From Lysobacteraceae bacterium (lineage in GTDB: Bacteria; Pseudomonadota; Gammaproteobacteria; Xanthomonadales; Ahniellaceae): a stretch of 64,000 bases of DNA. Below the pieces are notes generated by a model, which worked only from the letters and a program-made list of their open reading frames with translations, was not told the DNA's origin and did not search any database. Positions 46,702 to 54,591 of this stretch are shown here, one piece after another; the stretch's first letter is position 1; each line of letters begins with the position of its first letter. Position numbers and translations under genes: made by a program. The stretch spans positions 35,749-99,748 of the forward strand of contig PVBP01000001.1 in assembly GCA_002995625.1 (NCBI GenBank), in the 5' to 3' direction.

Positions 46702-49160
46702 GCGCGGACCGGTGGCGTGACCGCGCCCGGATCCTCGGCCAGCATCGCCAGCACGCGCAGCGCCGAGCCCTTCGCGTCGCGACCGCGGTGCTCGTCGTGC
46801 TCGAGCACGGGGCCGATGCAGGCCGGACAGCCGTGCGCGCAGGCGCAGTCCCGGACCAGCCGCGTCGCATCGGCGACCAGCGCGTCGCGCGCCCGGTGGA
46901 GCGGGGCCGCCAGCCCCGAGCCGCCCGGATGGTTGTCGTAGAGGAAGACGGTCGGCTCGAAGCGCGCGAGATCGGCCGGGTCGAGTTCGCGGTCGGCCGC
47001 ATCGCGGATCGCGCCGCGACCGCCCGGCTCGGCCACCGCGTGCCAGTCGCCCTGCCCCGAGCCCACCGCGCGGCCGAGGTCGAGCGGCTCGGCCATCGCG
47101 CGCACGACGGCCACCGTGTGCAGCGCGTGGGCCGCGCCGAGGAAGCCGTCGAGCGCCGCCCAGCGCGAGTCGAAGGCCGCGTCCAGCGCGCCGTCCGGCA
47201 ACCGCCACCACAGCGCGGTCGTGTGCATTTCGCCGTCGGGCAGCGAGACCTTGCCGTAGCCGATGTTCTCGTGCGTGTAGTAGCGGATCTTCTTGTAGCC
47301 GGTGACCCTGCGGACGTGGTGGATCTCGCCGTGCGCGCACTCGCCGCGGCCGGCGGGAGCGACCTCGAAGGCCTCGAGCACCTTGACCTTCTGGTAGTCG
47401 ATCGCGTCGGTGTAGTAGTCGGCCTCGGTGCGGGTCACGAAGGCCTTGCGTCCGACCCAGTCGAGCCGCTCGACCTGCCACGGCCGGCTCTGGACCATGT
47501 AGATCGCGCCCTCGTACAGGGTCAGCGCGGCCGAGGCGTGGTCGACCTCGGCGATCACGGTCTTGCCGCCGTCGGTGAGGTCGACGACGACGAAGTTGCC
47601 GTCGGCGACGCCGCGCAGGCTCACCGCGTTGGCCGGGTAGCTGTCCGCGATCCAGTGCCACTCCGCGCCATCGCGGTGCACGACGCCGTCCTCGGCCAGC
47701 ACCGCGAGCAACGGGGTCGGATCGTGCGGCCCAAAGCGGTCGCCGGCCCGGAACGGCAGCTCGAACGCGGCGCAGCGCACGTGGTCGACCAGGATCAGCA
47801 GCTGGTCGGCATCGATCCGCGCGCACTCCGGCGGCGAGCCGACGAAGAACTCGGGGTGGCGCACGACGTACTGGTCGAGCGCCTCGGAACTCGCGACCAG
47901 CACGCCGAGGCTCGCCTGCTGGCGCCGGCCGGCGCGGCCGAGCCGCTGCCAGGTCGCGGCGATGCTGCCCGGGTAGCCGTTCAGCACCGCGACGTCGAGC
48001 ATGCCGATGTCGACGCCGAGCTCGAGCGCCGAGGTGCTGACGACGCAGTCGATCGCGCCGTCGCGCAGCCGGCGCTCGGTCGCGCGCCGCGCCTCGGGCA
48101 GGTAGCCGCCGCGATAGGCGTTGACGCGCGCGGGCTTCCGCGGATCGTGGTCGAAGGCGTCCTTGAGGTACTTCGTCAGCACCTCGACCTCGAGCCGCGA
48201 GCGCGCGAACACGATGGCCTTGAGGCCGGCCTGGACCGCCGCGCGCGCGATCCGGGTCGACTGCGAGCGCGCCGAGGCGCGGATGCCGAGCTCGGGATTG
48301 ACGACCGGCGGGTTCCACAGCAGCAGGTGCTTCTCGCCGGCCGGCGCGCCGCTCTCGGTCACGGCCGCGACCGGACCGCCGACGATCGCCTCGGCGTGCT
48401 CGCGCGGGTTGCCGATCGTCGCCGAGCACAGGATGAAGCGCGGCGACGCGCCATAGAACGCGGTGATCCGCCGCAGCCGCCGGACCACGTTGGCTACGTG
48501 CGAGCCGAACACGCCGCGATAGTGGTGGACCTCGTCGATCACGACGAACGCGAGCTGCTCGAAGAACTGCGCCCACTTGGTGTGGTGCGGCAGGATCGCC
48601 TGGTGCAGCATGTCCGGGTTGCTGACGACGAGGTCGCCGCGCGTGCGCACGGCGCGGCGCGCATCGGCCGGCGTGTCGCCGTCGAAGGTGTAGGCGCGGA
48701 CGCCGAGCCCGCCCGCCGCGTTCAGCGCCGAGAGCTCGGCCACCTGGTCCTGGGCCAGCGCCTTGGTCGGGAACAGGTACAGCGCCTTGGCGCCACCGCG
48801 CAGCGCGGCGTCCAGCACCGGCAGGTTGTAGCAGAGGGTCTTGCCCGAGGCGGTCGGCGTCACGACGACCACGTCCCTGCCGGCGGCGACGTGGTCGAAG
48901 GCCTCGCGCTGGTGGCTCCACAGCCGCTCGATCCCGCGTTCGCGCAGGGCCGCGGCGAGGCGCGGCTCGAGCGTCTCCGGAAAGTCGGCGAAGCGTGCCT
49001 CGCGCGCGGGGACCGAGATCCGCGCCGTGACCCGCCCCGCGAAGCGCTCGGCCAGCGCGGCGCCGAGTTCGTTCGCGCCGCGCAGCGACGGCGCCGGCCT
49101 CCAGTCCTCGCGCTCGCCGCCTTCCTGACCCGGCGCTGGCAATCGCGCGGGATTCGACAT
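46698..49160 (-). CDS. mrfA: MrfA/YprA-like DEAD/DEAH-box DNA helicase
   Basis: The 820-residue superfamily 2 helicase has Walker A TPTASGKT at 101-108, DEVH box at 209-212, SAT motif (LCSATIG) and motif VI QRLGRAGRR. The C-terminal part holds the DUF1998-like region with four Cys C772-x-C774-x3-C778-x2-C781, the zinc-binding pattern of MrfA. It forms an overlapping operon with the mrfB-like exonuclease. It is divergent from lexA, so SOS control is plausible. The role in DNA-adduct excision is inferred from the Bacillus system. Confidence 0.9.
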   Translation of the reverse strand: MSNPARLPAPGQEGGEREDWRPAPSLRGANELGAALAERFAGRVTARISVPAREARFADFPETLEPRLAAALRERGIERLWSHQREAFDHVAAGRDVVVVTPTASGKTLCYNLPVLDAALRGGAKALYLFPTKALAQDQVAELSALNAAGGLGVRAYTFDGDTPADARRAVRTRGDLVVSNPDMLHQAILPHHTKWAQFFEQLAFVVIDEVHHYRGVFGSHVANVVRRLRRITAFYGASPRFILCSATIGNPREHAEAIVGGPVAAVTESGAPAGEKHLLLWNPPVVNPELGIRASARSQSTRIARAAVQAGLKAIVFARSRLEVEVLTKYLKDAFDHDPRKPARVNAYRGGYLPEARRATERRLRDGAIDCVVSTSALELGVDIGMLDVAVLNGYPGSIAATWQRLGRAGRRQQASLGVLVASSEALDQYVVRHPEFFVGSPPECARIDADQLLILVDHVRCAAFELPFRAGDRFGPHDPTPLLAVLAEDGVVHRDGAEWHWIADSYPANAVSLRGVADGNFVVVDLTDGGKTVIAEVDHASAALTLYEGAIYMVQSRPWQVERLDWVGRKAFVTRTEADYYTDAIDYQKVKVLEAFEVAPAGRGECAHGEIHHVRRVTGYKKIRYYTHENIGYGKVSLPDGEMHTTALWWRLPDGALDAAFDSRWAALDGFLGAAHALHTVAVVRAMAEPLDLGRAVGSGQGDWHAVAEPGGRGAIRDAADRELDPADLARFEPTVFLYDNHPGGSGLAAPLHRARDALVADATRLVRDCACAHGCPACIGPVLEHDEHRGRDAKGSALRVLAMLAEDPGAVTPPVRA

Positions 49161-49184
49161 ACGATGTTTCCCTGACGTTCTATT

Positions 49185-49219
49185 CCGGATTCCGATGCCG
49201 AGCGCGGATGGGAATCCGG
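49185..49219. promoter_or_regulatory. 9-bp inverted repeat in the mrfA-lexA intergenic region
   Basis: CCGGATTCC (49185-49193) and GGAATCCGG (49211-49219) are perfect inverted copies separated by 17 bases. They are located 25 bases upstream of the mrfA start and upstream of lexA. The arrangement could be an operator or a hairpin in one of the divergent leaders. Confidence 0.45.
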
Positions 49220-49241
49220 CCCGGTACCGATGGAGGTTAGA

Positions 49242-49256
49242 GAACGGATGAAGAAC
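49242..49256. promoter_or_regulatory. GAAC-N7-GAAC direct repeat, candidate LexA box
   Basis: GAAC GGATGAA GAAC is the exact form of the direct-repeat SOS box described in alphaproteobacteria (GTTC-N7-GTTC on the other strand). It lies between mrfA and the conserved part of lexA. However, it overlaps the favoured ATG of the extended lexA frame at 49248, which argues either for a later lexA start or for chance. The classical gammaproteobacterial box CTGT-N8-ACAG was not found in this intergenic region. Confidence 0.4.
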
Positions 49257-50204
49257 CGACAAGGGCCCCGTTCCCGCAGGCCGGAGCCGGCCGATGCCGG
49301 CATCGAGCACCTCCAGCTCGATCTCTGGACGTTTTCGCCGCCGCCGGCGGAGCCCGACCCGGAACCGGCACCCAGCGTCGCCAGCGTGACGGTCACGGCG
49401 ACGCCGGAAGCCGCGACGGCGCCCGCGACGGGATCGGACGAATCGAGCAATCCGCCACAAGTGGCTGAAAAGCCGAGGATTCGGGGCCAGGTCCAGCGCG
49501 GTTCCGGACGCTGGCCGGCGCGCCACGGCGTGTTGCCGGCAGCGGCACCGACGGCGACGGTCGCGCCGTTCTGTTCTCCCCCGGTCGGCCGCAACGAGGA
49601 CACGCCGCCGCTGACCCGACGCCAGCACGAGCTGCTCGACTACCTTCGTCGTCGGCGCCAGCAGGGCCTGCTCCCACCCTCGCTGACCGAGATCTGCCGG
49701 GACCTCGGCCTCGCCTCCCGCGGCTCGCTGCACAAGCAGGTGGTCGCGCTGGTCAAGGCCGGGCTGGTCGAGCCGATGCTGGGCAAGCAGCGCGGCGTGC
49801 GGCTGGTCGGCGAGGCCGCGAACGACGACGGCCGAGTGCCGCTGCTCGGCGCGATCGCGGCCGGGCGGCCGATCGAGGCCGTGCTGCGCCAGGAGTCGGT
49901 CGAGGTGCCGCCGTGGATGACCCGGGGCCTGCGCTGCTACGCGCTGCGGGTCAAGGGCGACTCGATGCGCGACGCCGGCATCCTCGACGGCGACCTGGTG
50001 CTGGTCGAACCGCGCACCGAGGCCCGCAATGGCGAGACCGTGGTCGCCCTGATCGACCACGAGGAAGCGACCCTGAAGCGGATCGAGCAGCGCCCCGGCG
50101 AGGTGCTGCTGTTCCCGGAGAACTCGGCGCACACGGTGCAGCGCTACACGCCCGACCGCGTGCAGGTGCAGGGCGTCGCGATCGGCGTGCTGCGGCGGTA
50201 CTGA
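49248..50204 (+). CDS. lexA: LexA-type SOS repressor with long N-terminal extension
   Basis: The product is 318 residues from the ATG at 49248 (GGAGG about 11 bases upstream); normal LexA is near 200-230. Conserved LexA runs from about residue 120: winged-helix domain (LTRRQHELLDYL...GSLHKQVVALVK), cleavage site A205-G206 in AIAAGRP, catalytic S239 in KGDSM and K277 in ATLKRI. The preceding 110 residues are Pro/Ala-rich with no known domain, but include QLDLW, resembling a sliding-clamp-binding peptide. A GTG at 49530 or TTG at 49533 would give a normal length. It is divergent from mrfA, consistent with SOS control of both. Confidence 0.88.
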   Translation: MKNRQGPRSRRPEPADAGIEHLQLDLWTFSPPPAEPDPEPAPSVASVTVTATPEAATAPATGSDESSNPPQVAEKPRIRGQVQRGSGRWPARHGVLPAAAPTATVAPFCSPPVGRNEDTPPLTRRQHELLDYLRRRRQQGLLPPSLTEICRDLGLASRGSLHKQVVALVKAGLVEPMLGKQRGVRLVGEAANDDGRVPLLGAIAAGRPIEAVLRQESVEVPPWMTRGLRCYALRVKGDSMRDAGILDGDLVLVEPRTEARNGETVVALIDHEEATLKRIEQRPGEVLLFPENSAHTVQRYTPDRVQVQGVAIGVLRRY

Positions 50205-50238
50205 GCCGCCGCCGGCTTCGGCACCCGCGGGCCGATCG

Positions 50239-51018
50239 CTAGCGCACGCTCGCCGCCAGCGCCGCGACGATCCGGGGGATCGACTCGGTCGCGCGGGCGA
50301 GGTGCGCGAAGATCTCCTCGAGGCTGATCGGCGGCACGTCACGGCGACCCGTGCCGCGCTCGTCGCAGCCGGCGGCCCAGTTCGCGACCGGGGCGAGGCA
50401 GGCGTAGTCGAGATCGAGCTCGCGCGCGAGCGCGGCTTCCGGCATCCCGGTCATGCCGACCACGTCGCAGCCATCGCGGGCCATCCGCACGACCTCGGCG
50501 ATGGTCTCGAAGCGCGGCCCCTGGGTCGCGCCGTAGGTCGCAGGCTCGACCAGCGCGACGCCGACCGCCGCAGCGGCCGCGGCGACCGCAGCGCGGAAGG
50601 CCGGGGCGTAGGGCTCGCCGAACTCGGCGTGGCGCATCGTGCCGGGGCCGTCCTCGGCCCAGAACGTCGCGTCGCGCCCATGGGTGTAGTCGATGATCTG
50701 GTCCGGCAGCACCAGCGCGCCGGGCGCCATCCGCGGCGTGATGCCGCCGACGGTGTTGATCGCGAGCACGCGGCGGACGCCGAGTTCGGCGAGCGCGGCG
50801 ACGTTGGCCCGGTAGTTGACCCGGTGCGGCGCGACCGCATGGCCACGGCCGTGGCGGGCGAGGAACGCGACCTCGGCGCCGCCGAGGCGCCCGATCACGA
50901 TCGGCGCCGACGGCGCGCCCCAGCGGGTCTCGACCCGATGCTCGCGCGGCGACTCGAGGCCCGGCAGGTCGTAGAGGCTGGTCCCGCCGATGACCGCCAG
51001 GGTCGGCGCCGCGCTCAC
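50239..51018 (-). CDS. mtnP: S-methyl-5'-thioinosine phosphorylase (MTAP/PNP family)
   Basis: The protein is 259 residues. A GTG start overlaps the stop of hpt as GTGA. Family motifs are present: VIGGTSLYDLPGL phosphate loop, HGRGH, INTVGGITPRM and TGMPEAALARELDLDY. The base-binding stretch reads ANWAAG, with Asn where methylthioadenosine phosphorylases have Asp. Asn favours 6-oxopurines, so methylthioinosine is the likelier substrate than methylthioadenosine. The product would be hypoxanthine, which the coupled hpt gene product converts to IMP. This ties polyamine by-product salvage to purine salvage. Confidence 0.85.
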   Translation of the reverse strand: MSAAPTLAVIGGTSLYDLPGLESPREHRVETRWGAPSAPIVIGRLGGAEVAFLARHGRGHAVAPHRVNYRANVAALAELGVRRVLAINTVGGITPRMAPGALVLPDQIIDYTHGRDATFWAEDGPGTMRHAEFGEPYAPAFRAAVAAAAAAVGVALVEPATYGATQGPRFETIAEVVRMARDGCDVVGMTGMPEAALARELDLDYACLAPVANWAAGCDERGTGRRDVPPISLEEIFAHLARATESIPRIVAALAASVR

Positions 51019-51557
51019 AGCGCCCAGATCCCGGGCAGGTTGCGGCCCTGCTCGTGGTAGTCCATGCCGAAGCCGAAGACGTAGCGGTCCGGCACCTCGA
51101 CGCCGACGTAGTCGGACACGAGGCCCGGCACGCAGCGGTCGTGGACCTTCCGGCACAGCACCGCGATGCGCACGCTCGCCGCGCCCTGCCCCGCGCAGTA
51201 GTCGCGCACCGCGCGCAGCGTGTAACCCTCGTCGAGGATGTCGTCGACCAGCAGCACGTCGCGGCCGGCCAGGGCCATCCGCGGCGCCTTGATCCAGTCG
51301 AGCGTGCTGCCGCTGGTGCCGCCGCGATAGCGGGTCGCGTGGCAGTAGTCGAACTCGCAGTCGAAGGGCAGCGCGATCGCGAGGTGCCCGCCGACGATCA
51401 GCCCGCCGTTCATCACGGTCAGGAACACCGGCCGGCGGCCGGCGAGGTCACGCGCGATCTCGGCGCCCATGCGCTCGATCGCCGCCAGCAGCGCCGCGCG
51501 GTCGTGGATCAGTTCGGCGGTCGCGAGCGCCGCCTCGAGCGGATGGTCATGGCTCAT
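51015..51557 (-). CDS. hpt: Hypoxanthine-guanine phosphoribosyltransferase
   Basis: This 180-residue cytosolic enzyme has the PRPP loop VLLVDDILDEGYTL, the pyrophosphate-binding MNGG and the base-binding end motif VEVPDRYVFGFGMDY. It converts hypoxanthine or guanine with PRPP to IMP or GMP. It is overlapped at both ends: its ATG with the nagZ stop (ATGA) and its stop with the mtnP start (GTGA). It therefore lies in a tight nagZ-hpt-mtnP operon and would use the hypoxanthine released by the downstream phosphorylase. Confidence 0.93.
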   Translation of the reverse strand: MSHDHPLEAALATAELIHDRAALLAAIERMGAEIARDLAGRRPVFLTVMNGGLIVGGHLAIALPFDCEFDYCHATRYRGGTSGSTLDWIKAPRMALAGRDVLLVDDILDEGYTLRAVRDYCAGQGAASVRIAVLCRKVHDRCVPGLVSDYVGVEVPDRYVFGFGMDYHEQGRNLPGIWAL

Positions 51558-52573
51558 GCCGGGGTCTCCGAGGCGGCGTCGAGGGCGGTGACGCGGGCGA
51601 TGAATGCGTCGCGCTGCGGATTGTCGGCGAGCGCCTGCCAGGTCGGCGCGACCAGACCCCGCAGTGCCGCGAGCCGCTCGGGCGCGATGGGCGCGCGCCC
51701 GCGGACCGCGGCAAGGGCCTCGGGCACGAGATCCGGGTGGCAGACCAGCACCACGTCGCAGCCGGCGTCGAGATGCGCATCGACGCGCGCAGCCACGCCG
51801 CCAGCCGATTCGGCGGCCGCCATGCCGATGTCGTCGCTGAACACGACGCCGCGGAAACCCATCTCTCCGCGCAGGATCTCGCCGATCCAGCGCGGGGAAT
51901 AGCCCGCCGGCTCGGGGGCGACCGCCGGATAGCGCACGTGGGCCAGCATCACCGCCTCGGCGCCGACCTCGAACGCGTGGGCGAAGGGCGCGAGGTCCTC
52001 GGCGCGCAAGACCTCGAGCGGCCGCGGATCGACCGCGTCGTCGTAGTGCGTGTCCTCGGGCACCGAGCCGTGGCCGGGGAAGTGCTTGACCGTCGCCGCC
52101 ATCCCGGCGAGCCGCATGCCGCGCAGGTAGGCCGCGCCGAGATCGGCGACCACGGCCGGGTCGGCGTCGAACGCGCGCTCGCCGATCGCGCGATTGCCGC
52201 GCGCGAGGTCGAGCACCGGCGCGAAGGACAGGTCGATGTCGAGCGCGCGCATCTCGGTCGCCATCAGCCACGCGTGCATCTCCGCGAGTTCGACCGCCAC
52301 GCGGCGGTCCGAGCGGTAGCGCTCGCCGATGCGCATCAGCGCCGGCAGCCGGGTGAAGCCCTCGCGGAAACGCTGCACCGGGCCGCCCTCCTGGTCGACC
52401 GCGATCAGCAGCGGCGCGGCGCGCGCCGCGCGGATCTCGGCGACCAGTCCGGCGACCTGCTCGCGCGACACGAAGTTGCGTCGGAACAGGATCACGCCGC
52501 AGACGGTCGGCTCGCGCAGCCAGGCGGCCTCGTGCACGGCGAGGGTCGTGCCTTCGATCCCGATCAGCAGCAT
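51554..52573 (-). CDS. nagZ: Beta-N-acetylhexosaminidase
   Basis: This 339-residue cytosolic glycoside hydrolase family 3 protein has the substrate motif KHFPGHGSVPEDTHYD with the catalytic His, the nucleophile Asp in FSDDIGMAA, and the N-terminal AVDQEGGPVQRFREGFTRLP that marks NagZ. It removes GlcNAc from 1,6-anhydro-muropeptides during peptidoglycan recycling and thereby shapes beta-lactamase induction in many species. It heads the tight run with hpt and mtnP and follows the CYTH gene by 2 bases. Confidence 0.94.
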   Translation of the reverse strand: MLLIGIEGTTLAVHEAAWLREPTVCGVILFRRNFVSREQVAGLVAEIRAARAAPLLIAVDQEGGPVQRFREGFTRLPALMRIGERYRSDRRVAVELAEMHAWLMATEMRALDIDLSFAPVLDLARGNRAIGERAFDADPAVVADLGAAYLRGMRLAGMAATVKHFPGHGSVPEDTHYDDAVDPRPLEVLRAEDLAPFAHAFEVGAEAVMLAHVRYPAVAPEPAGYSPRWIGEILRGEMGFRGVVFSDDIGMAAAESAGGVAARVDAHLDAGCDVVLVCHPDLVPEALAAVRGRAPIAPERLAALRGLVAPTWQALADNPQRDAFIARVTALDAASETPA

Positions 52574-52575
52574 CG

Positions 52576-53067
52576 TCAGTCCCGGTAGCGCAGCCGCTCG
52601 CGGTCCGGCCACGCCGAGAACGGCGTGCGCGCGAGCGCGACGTTGTAGTAGCGGGGATCGTCGGTGACCTCCTCGCCGAGCCATTCGGGCGGCGTGAACG
52701 GGTGATCGCGCGCCGGCAGCTCGACCTCGGCGACGACCAGGCCCGCGTTGTCGCCGTCGAACTCGTCGACTTCGATCACAAGGCCGTCGTGCGGCACCAG
52801 GTGGCGCGTCTTGGTCACGCGCTCGCCGGCGAAGCGCGCGAGCAGGTCCTCGGCCTCGTCCGGCGGCAATGGATACTCGAACTCGACCCGCTCGGCCCCG
52901 AGCTCGCGCGACTTGATGTTGAGCGTCGCGAGGTCGCCCTCGCGCCGCACGCGGATCGAGCAGCGCTCGCCGCCGAGGTAGCCCTGGCACATCGGGATGT
53001 GGGCGGTCGCGAGCCGCCGCCAGCGGCCGTCGCGGACGCGGAACTTGCGTTCGATTTCGACCGGCAT
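52576..53067 (-). CDS. CYTH-domain protein (inorganic triphosphatase/ThTPase-like)
   Basis: This 163-residue protein begins with the hallmark EIERKF (residues 4-9) and contains alternating charged strands forming the CYTH tunnel: CSIRVRREGDLATLNIKSRE, EFEYPL, KTRHLVPHDGLVIEVDEF and VVAEVELP. Stand-alone bacterial CYTH proteins mostly hydrolyse inorganic triphosphate or thiamine triphosphate. Adenylate cyclase activity is known for the related CyaB, and sequence alone does not separate these. It is 2 bases upstream of nagZ and likely cotranscribed. Confidence 0.9.
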   Translation of the reverse strand: MPVEIERKFRVRDGRWRRLATAHIPMCQGYLGGERCSIRVRREGDLATLNIKSRELGAERVEFEYPLPPDEAEDLLARFAGERVTKTRHLVPHDGLVIEVDEFDGDNAGLVVAEVELPARDHPFTPPEWLGEEVTDDPRYYNVALARTPFSAWPDRERLRYRD

Positions 53068-53133
53068 CGCGGGATTCTACCAGCGCCGACCGATCGCTCC
53101 GGCGGCGCCTCGCGCGCGACCCGGACCACCGGA

Positions 53134-54438
53134 TCAGCGTTCGAACAGCGCGATCGACTCGACGTGGCCGGTTTGCGGGAACATGTCCATCACGCCCGCC
53201 GCGGCCAACCGATAGCCGTGCCGGTGCACCAGCAGGCCCGCGTCGCGCGCGAGGCTCGCCGGATGGCAGGACACGTAGACCACGCGCCGCACGCCGCGCG
53301 GCAGCCATCCGACCGCGGCCTCGGCACCGGCCCGCGGCGGGTCGAGCAGCACCAGGTCCCAGTCGGCGCGCGCCCACGCGGCATCCCGCTGGTCCTCGAA
53401 CAGGTTGGCCTGGTGGAACGCGACGTGGTCGAGGCCGTTGCGCGCGGCGTTGGCGCGCGCGCGTGCGACGAGGCCCGCCTCGCCCTCGACGCCGGCGACC
53501 TTCGCGACGCGACGCGCCAGCGGCAACGTGAAGTTGCCGAGCCCCGAGAACAGGTCCAGCACGCGGTCGCCGGACTCCGGCGCCAGCAGCTCGATCGCGC
53601 GGTCGATCATCGCCTCGTTGATCGCGGCGTTGACCTGGATGAAGTCGAGCGGTTCGAAGACCAGCCGGACGCCGTGCCGCGGGAGCAGGAACGAGAGCTC
53701 GACCGAGGCCGGCTCGAGCGGCGTCACCGAATCGATGCCGCCGGGCTGCAGCATCACGATCACGTCCTCGGTCCGGGCGAATCCGACCAGGCGTGCGCGG
53801 TCGGCCTCGCCCACTTCGACGAGGTTGCGGAACACGAAGCACGCCGGCCCGTCGCCGACCGCGAACTCGATCTGCGCGATCGCGCGGCGCGCGTCGAGGG
53901 TGTCGACCAGCGACGCGAGCGCGCGGATCCGACCGCCGACCGCCGGGTGCGCGACCGGGCAGCCGTCGAGGTCGGCGACGTAGCGTCCATTGCCCTCCCG
54001 GAAGCCGACCAGCGTGCGGCCCTTCTTCTCGACGTGGCGCACCGACAGCCGCCCGCGCCGGCGATAGCCCCAGGGCTCGGCCGCCAGCGGCGGCAACACC
54101 CGGGCCGGCGCGACGTCACCGATCCGGGCCAGGTTCTCGAGCAGGCTCCTTTCCTTGGCCCGGATCTGCGCCGCCGGATCGAGGTGCTGCAGCGTGCAGC
54201 CGGCGCAGGTGCCGAAGTGGGCGCAACGCGGCGCGACGCGGTCGGGCGATGCCACGAGGACCTCGAGCGTCCGCGCCTCGTCGTGGTGGCGCGACCGCCG
54301 GGTGCGCTCGGCGCGCACACGCTCGCCGGGCAGCGCGCCATCGACGAACACCGCCTTGCCCTCGTGCCGCGCGACGCCACGGCCGTCGTGCGACAGGTCG
54401 ACGATCTCGAGGTCGAGTTCGGCGGACGCTGCGGGCAT
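53134..54438 (-). CDS. rlmD: 23S rRNA (uracil-5-)-methyltransferase RlmD
   Basis: The 434-residue protein has an N-terminal TRAM domain (about 5-62), a four-Cys [4Fe-4S] site (C72, C78, C81, C160), the SAM loop LDLFSGLGNFTLPLA, and catalytic Cys C391 in VSCHPASLARD. These identify the RumA/RlmD type that methylates U1939 of 23S rRNA. Longer starts upstream exist, but the ATG at 54438 begins right before the TRAM domain. It is divergent from the REC-HPt gene with 153 bases between. Confidence 0.93.
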   Translation of the reverse strand: MPAASAELDLEIVDLSHDGRGVARHEGKAVFVDGALPGERVRAERTRRSRHHDEARTLEVLVASPDRVAPRCAHFGTCAGCTLQHLDPAAQIRAKERSLLENLARIGDVAPARVLPPLAAEPWGYRRRGRLSVRHVEKKGRTLVGFREGNGRYVADLDGCPVAHPAVGGRIRALASLVDTLDARRAIAQIEFAVGDGPACFVFRNLVEVGEADRARLVGFARTEDVIVMLQPGGIDSVTPLEPASVELSFLLPRHGVRLVFEPLDFIQVNAAINEAMIDRAIELLAPESGDRVLDLFSGLGNFTLPLARRVAKVAGVEGEAGLVARARANAARNGLDHVAFHQANLFEDQRDAAWARADWDLVLLDPPRAGAEAAVGWLPRGVRRVVYVSCHPASLARDAGLLVHRHGYRLAAAGVMDMFPQTGHVESIALFER

Positions 54439-54591
54439 GCGAGGGACTCCGTTCCGGACGACCCCCGACCGTATCATGCGGTCGGCGACCCGGCAGGCCC
54501 TCGACGGAGGCTCCCCGGGGCGCGCCACGAATCAATCGCTCTGCCGATCGGCTGCCGTGGCGATGATCGTTCGTACCGCTGGAGCACCGCC

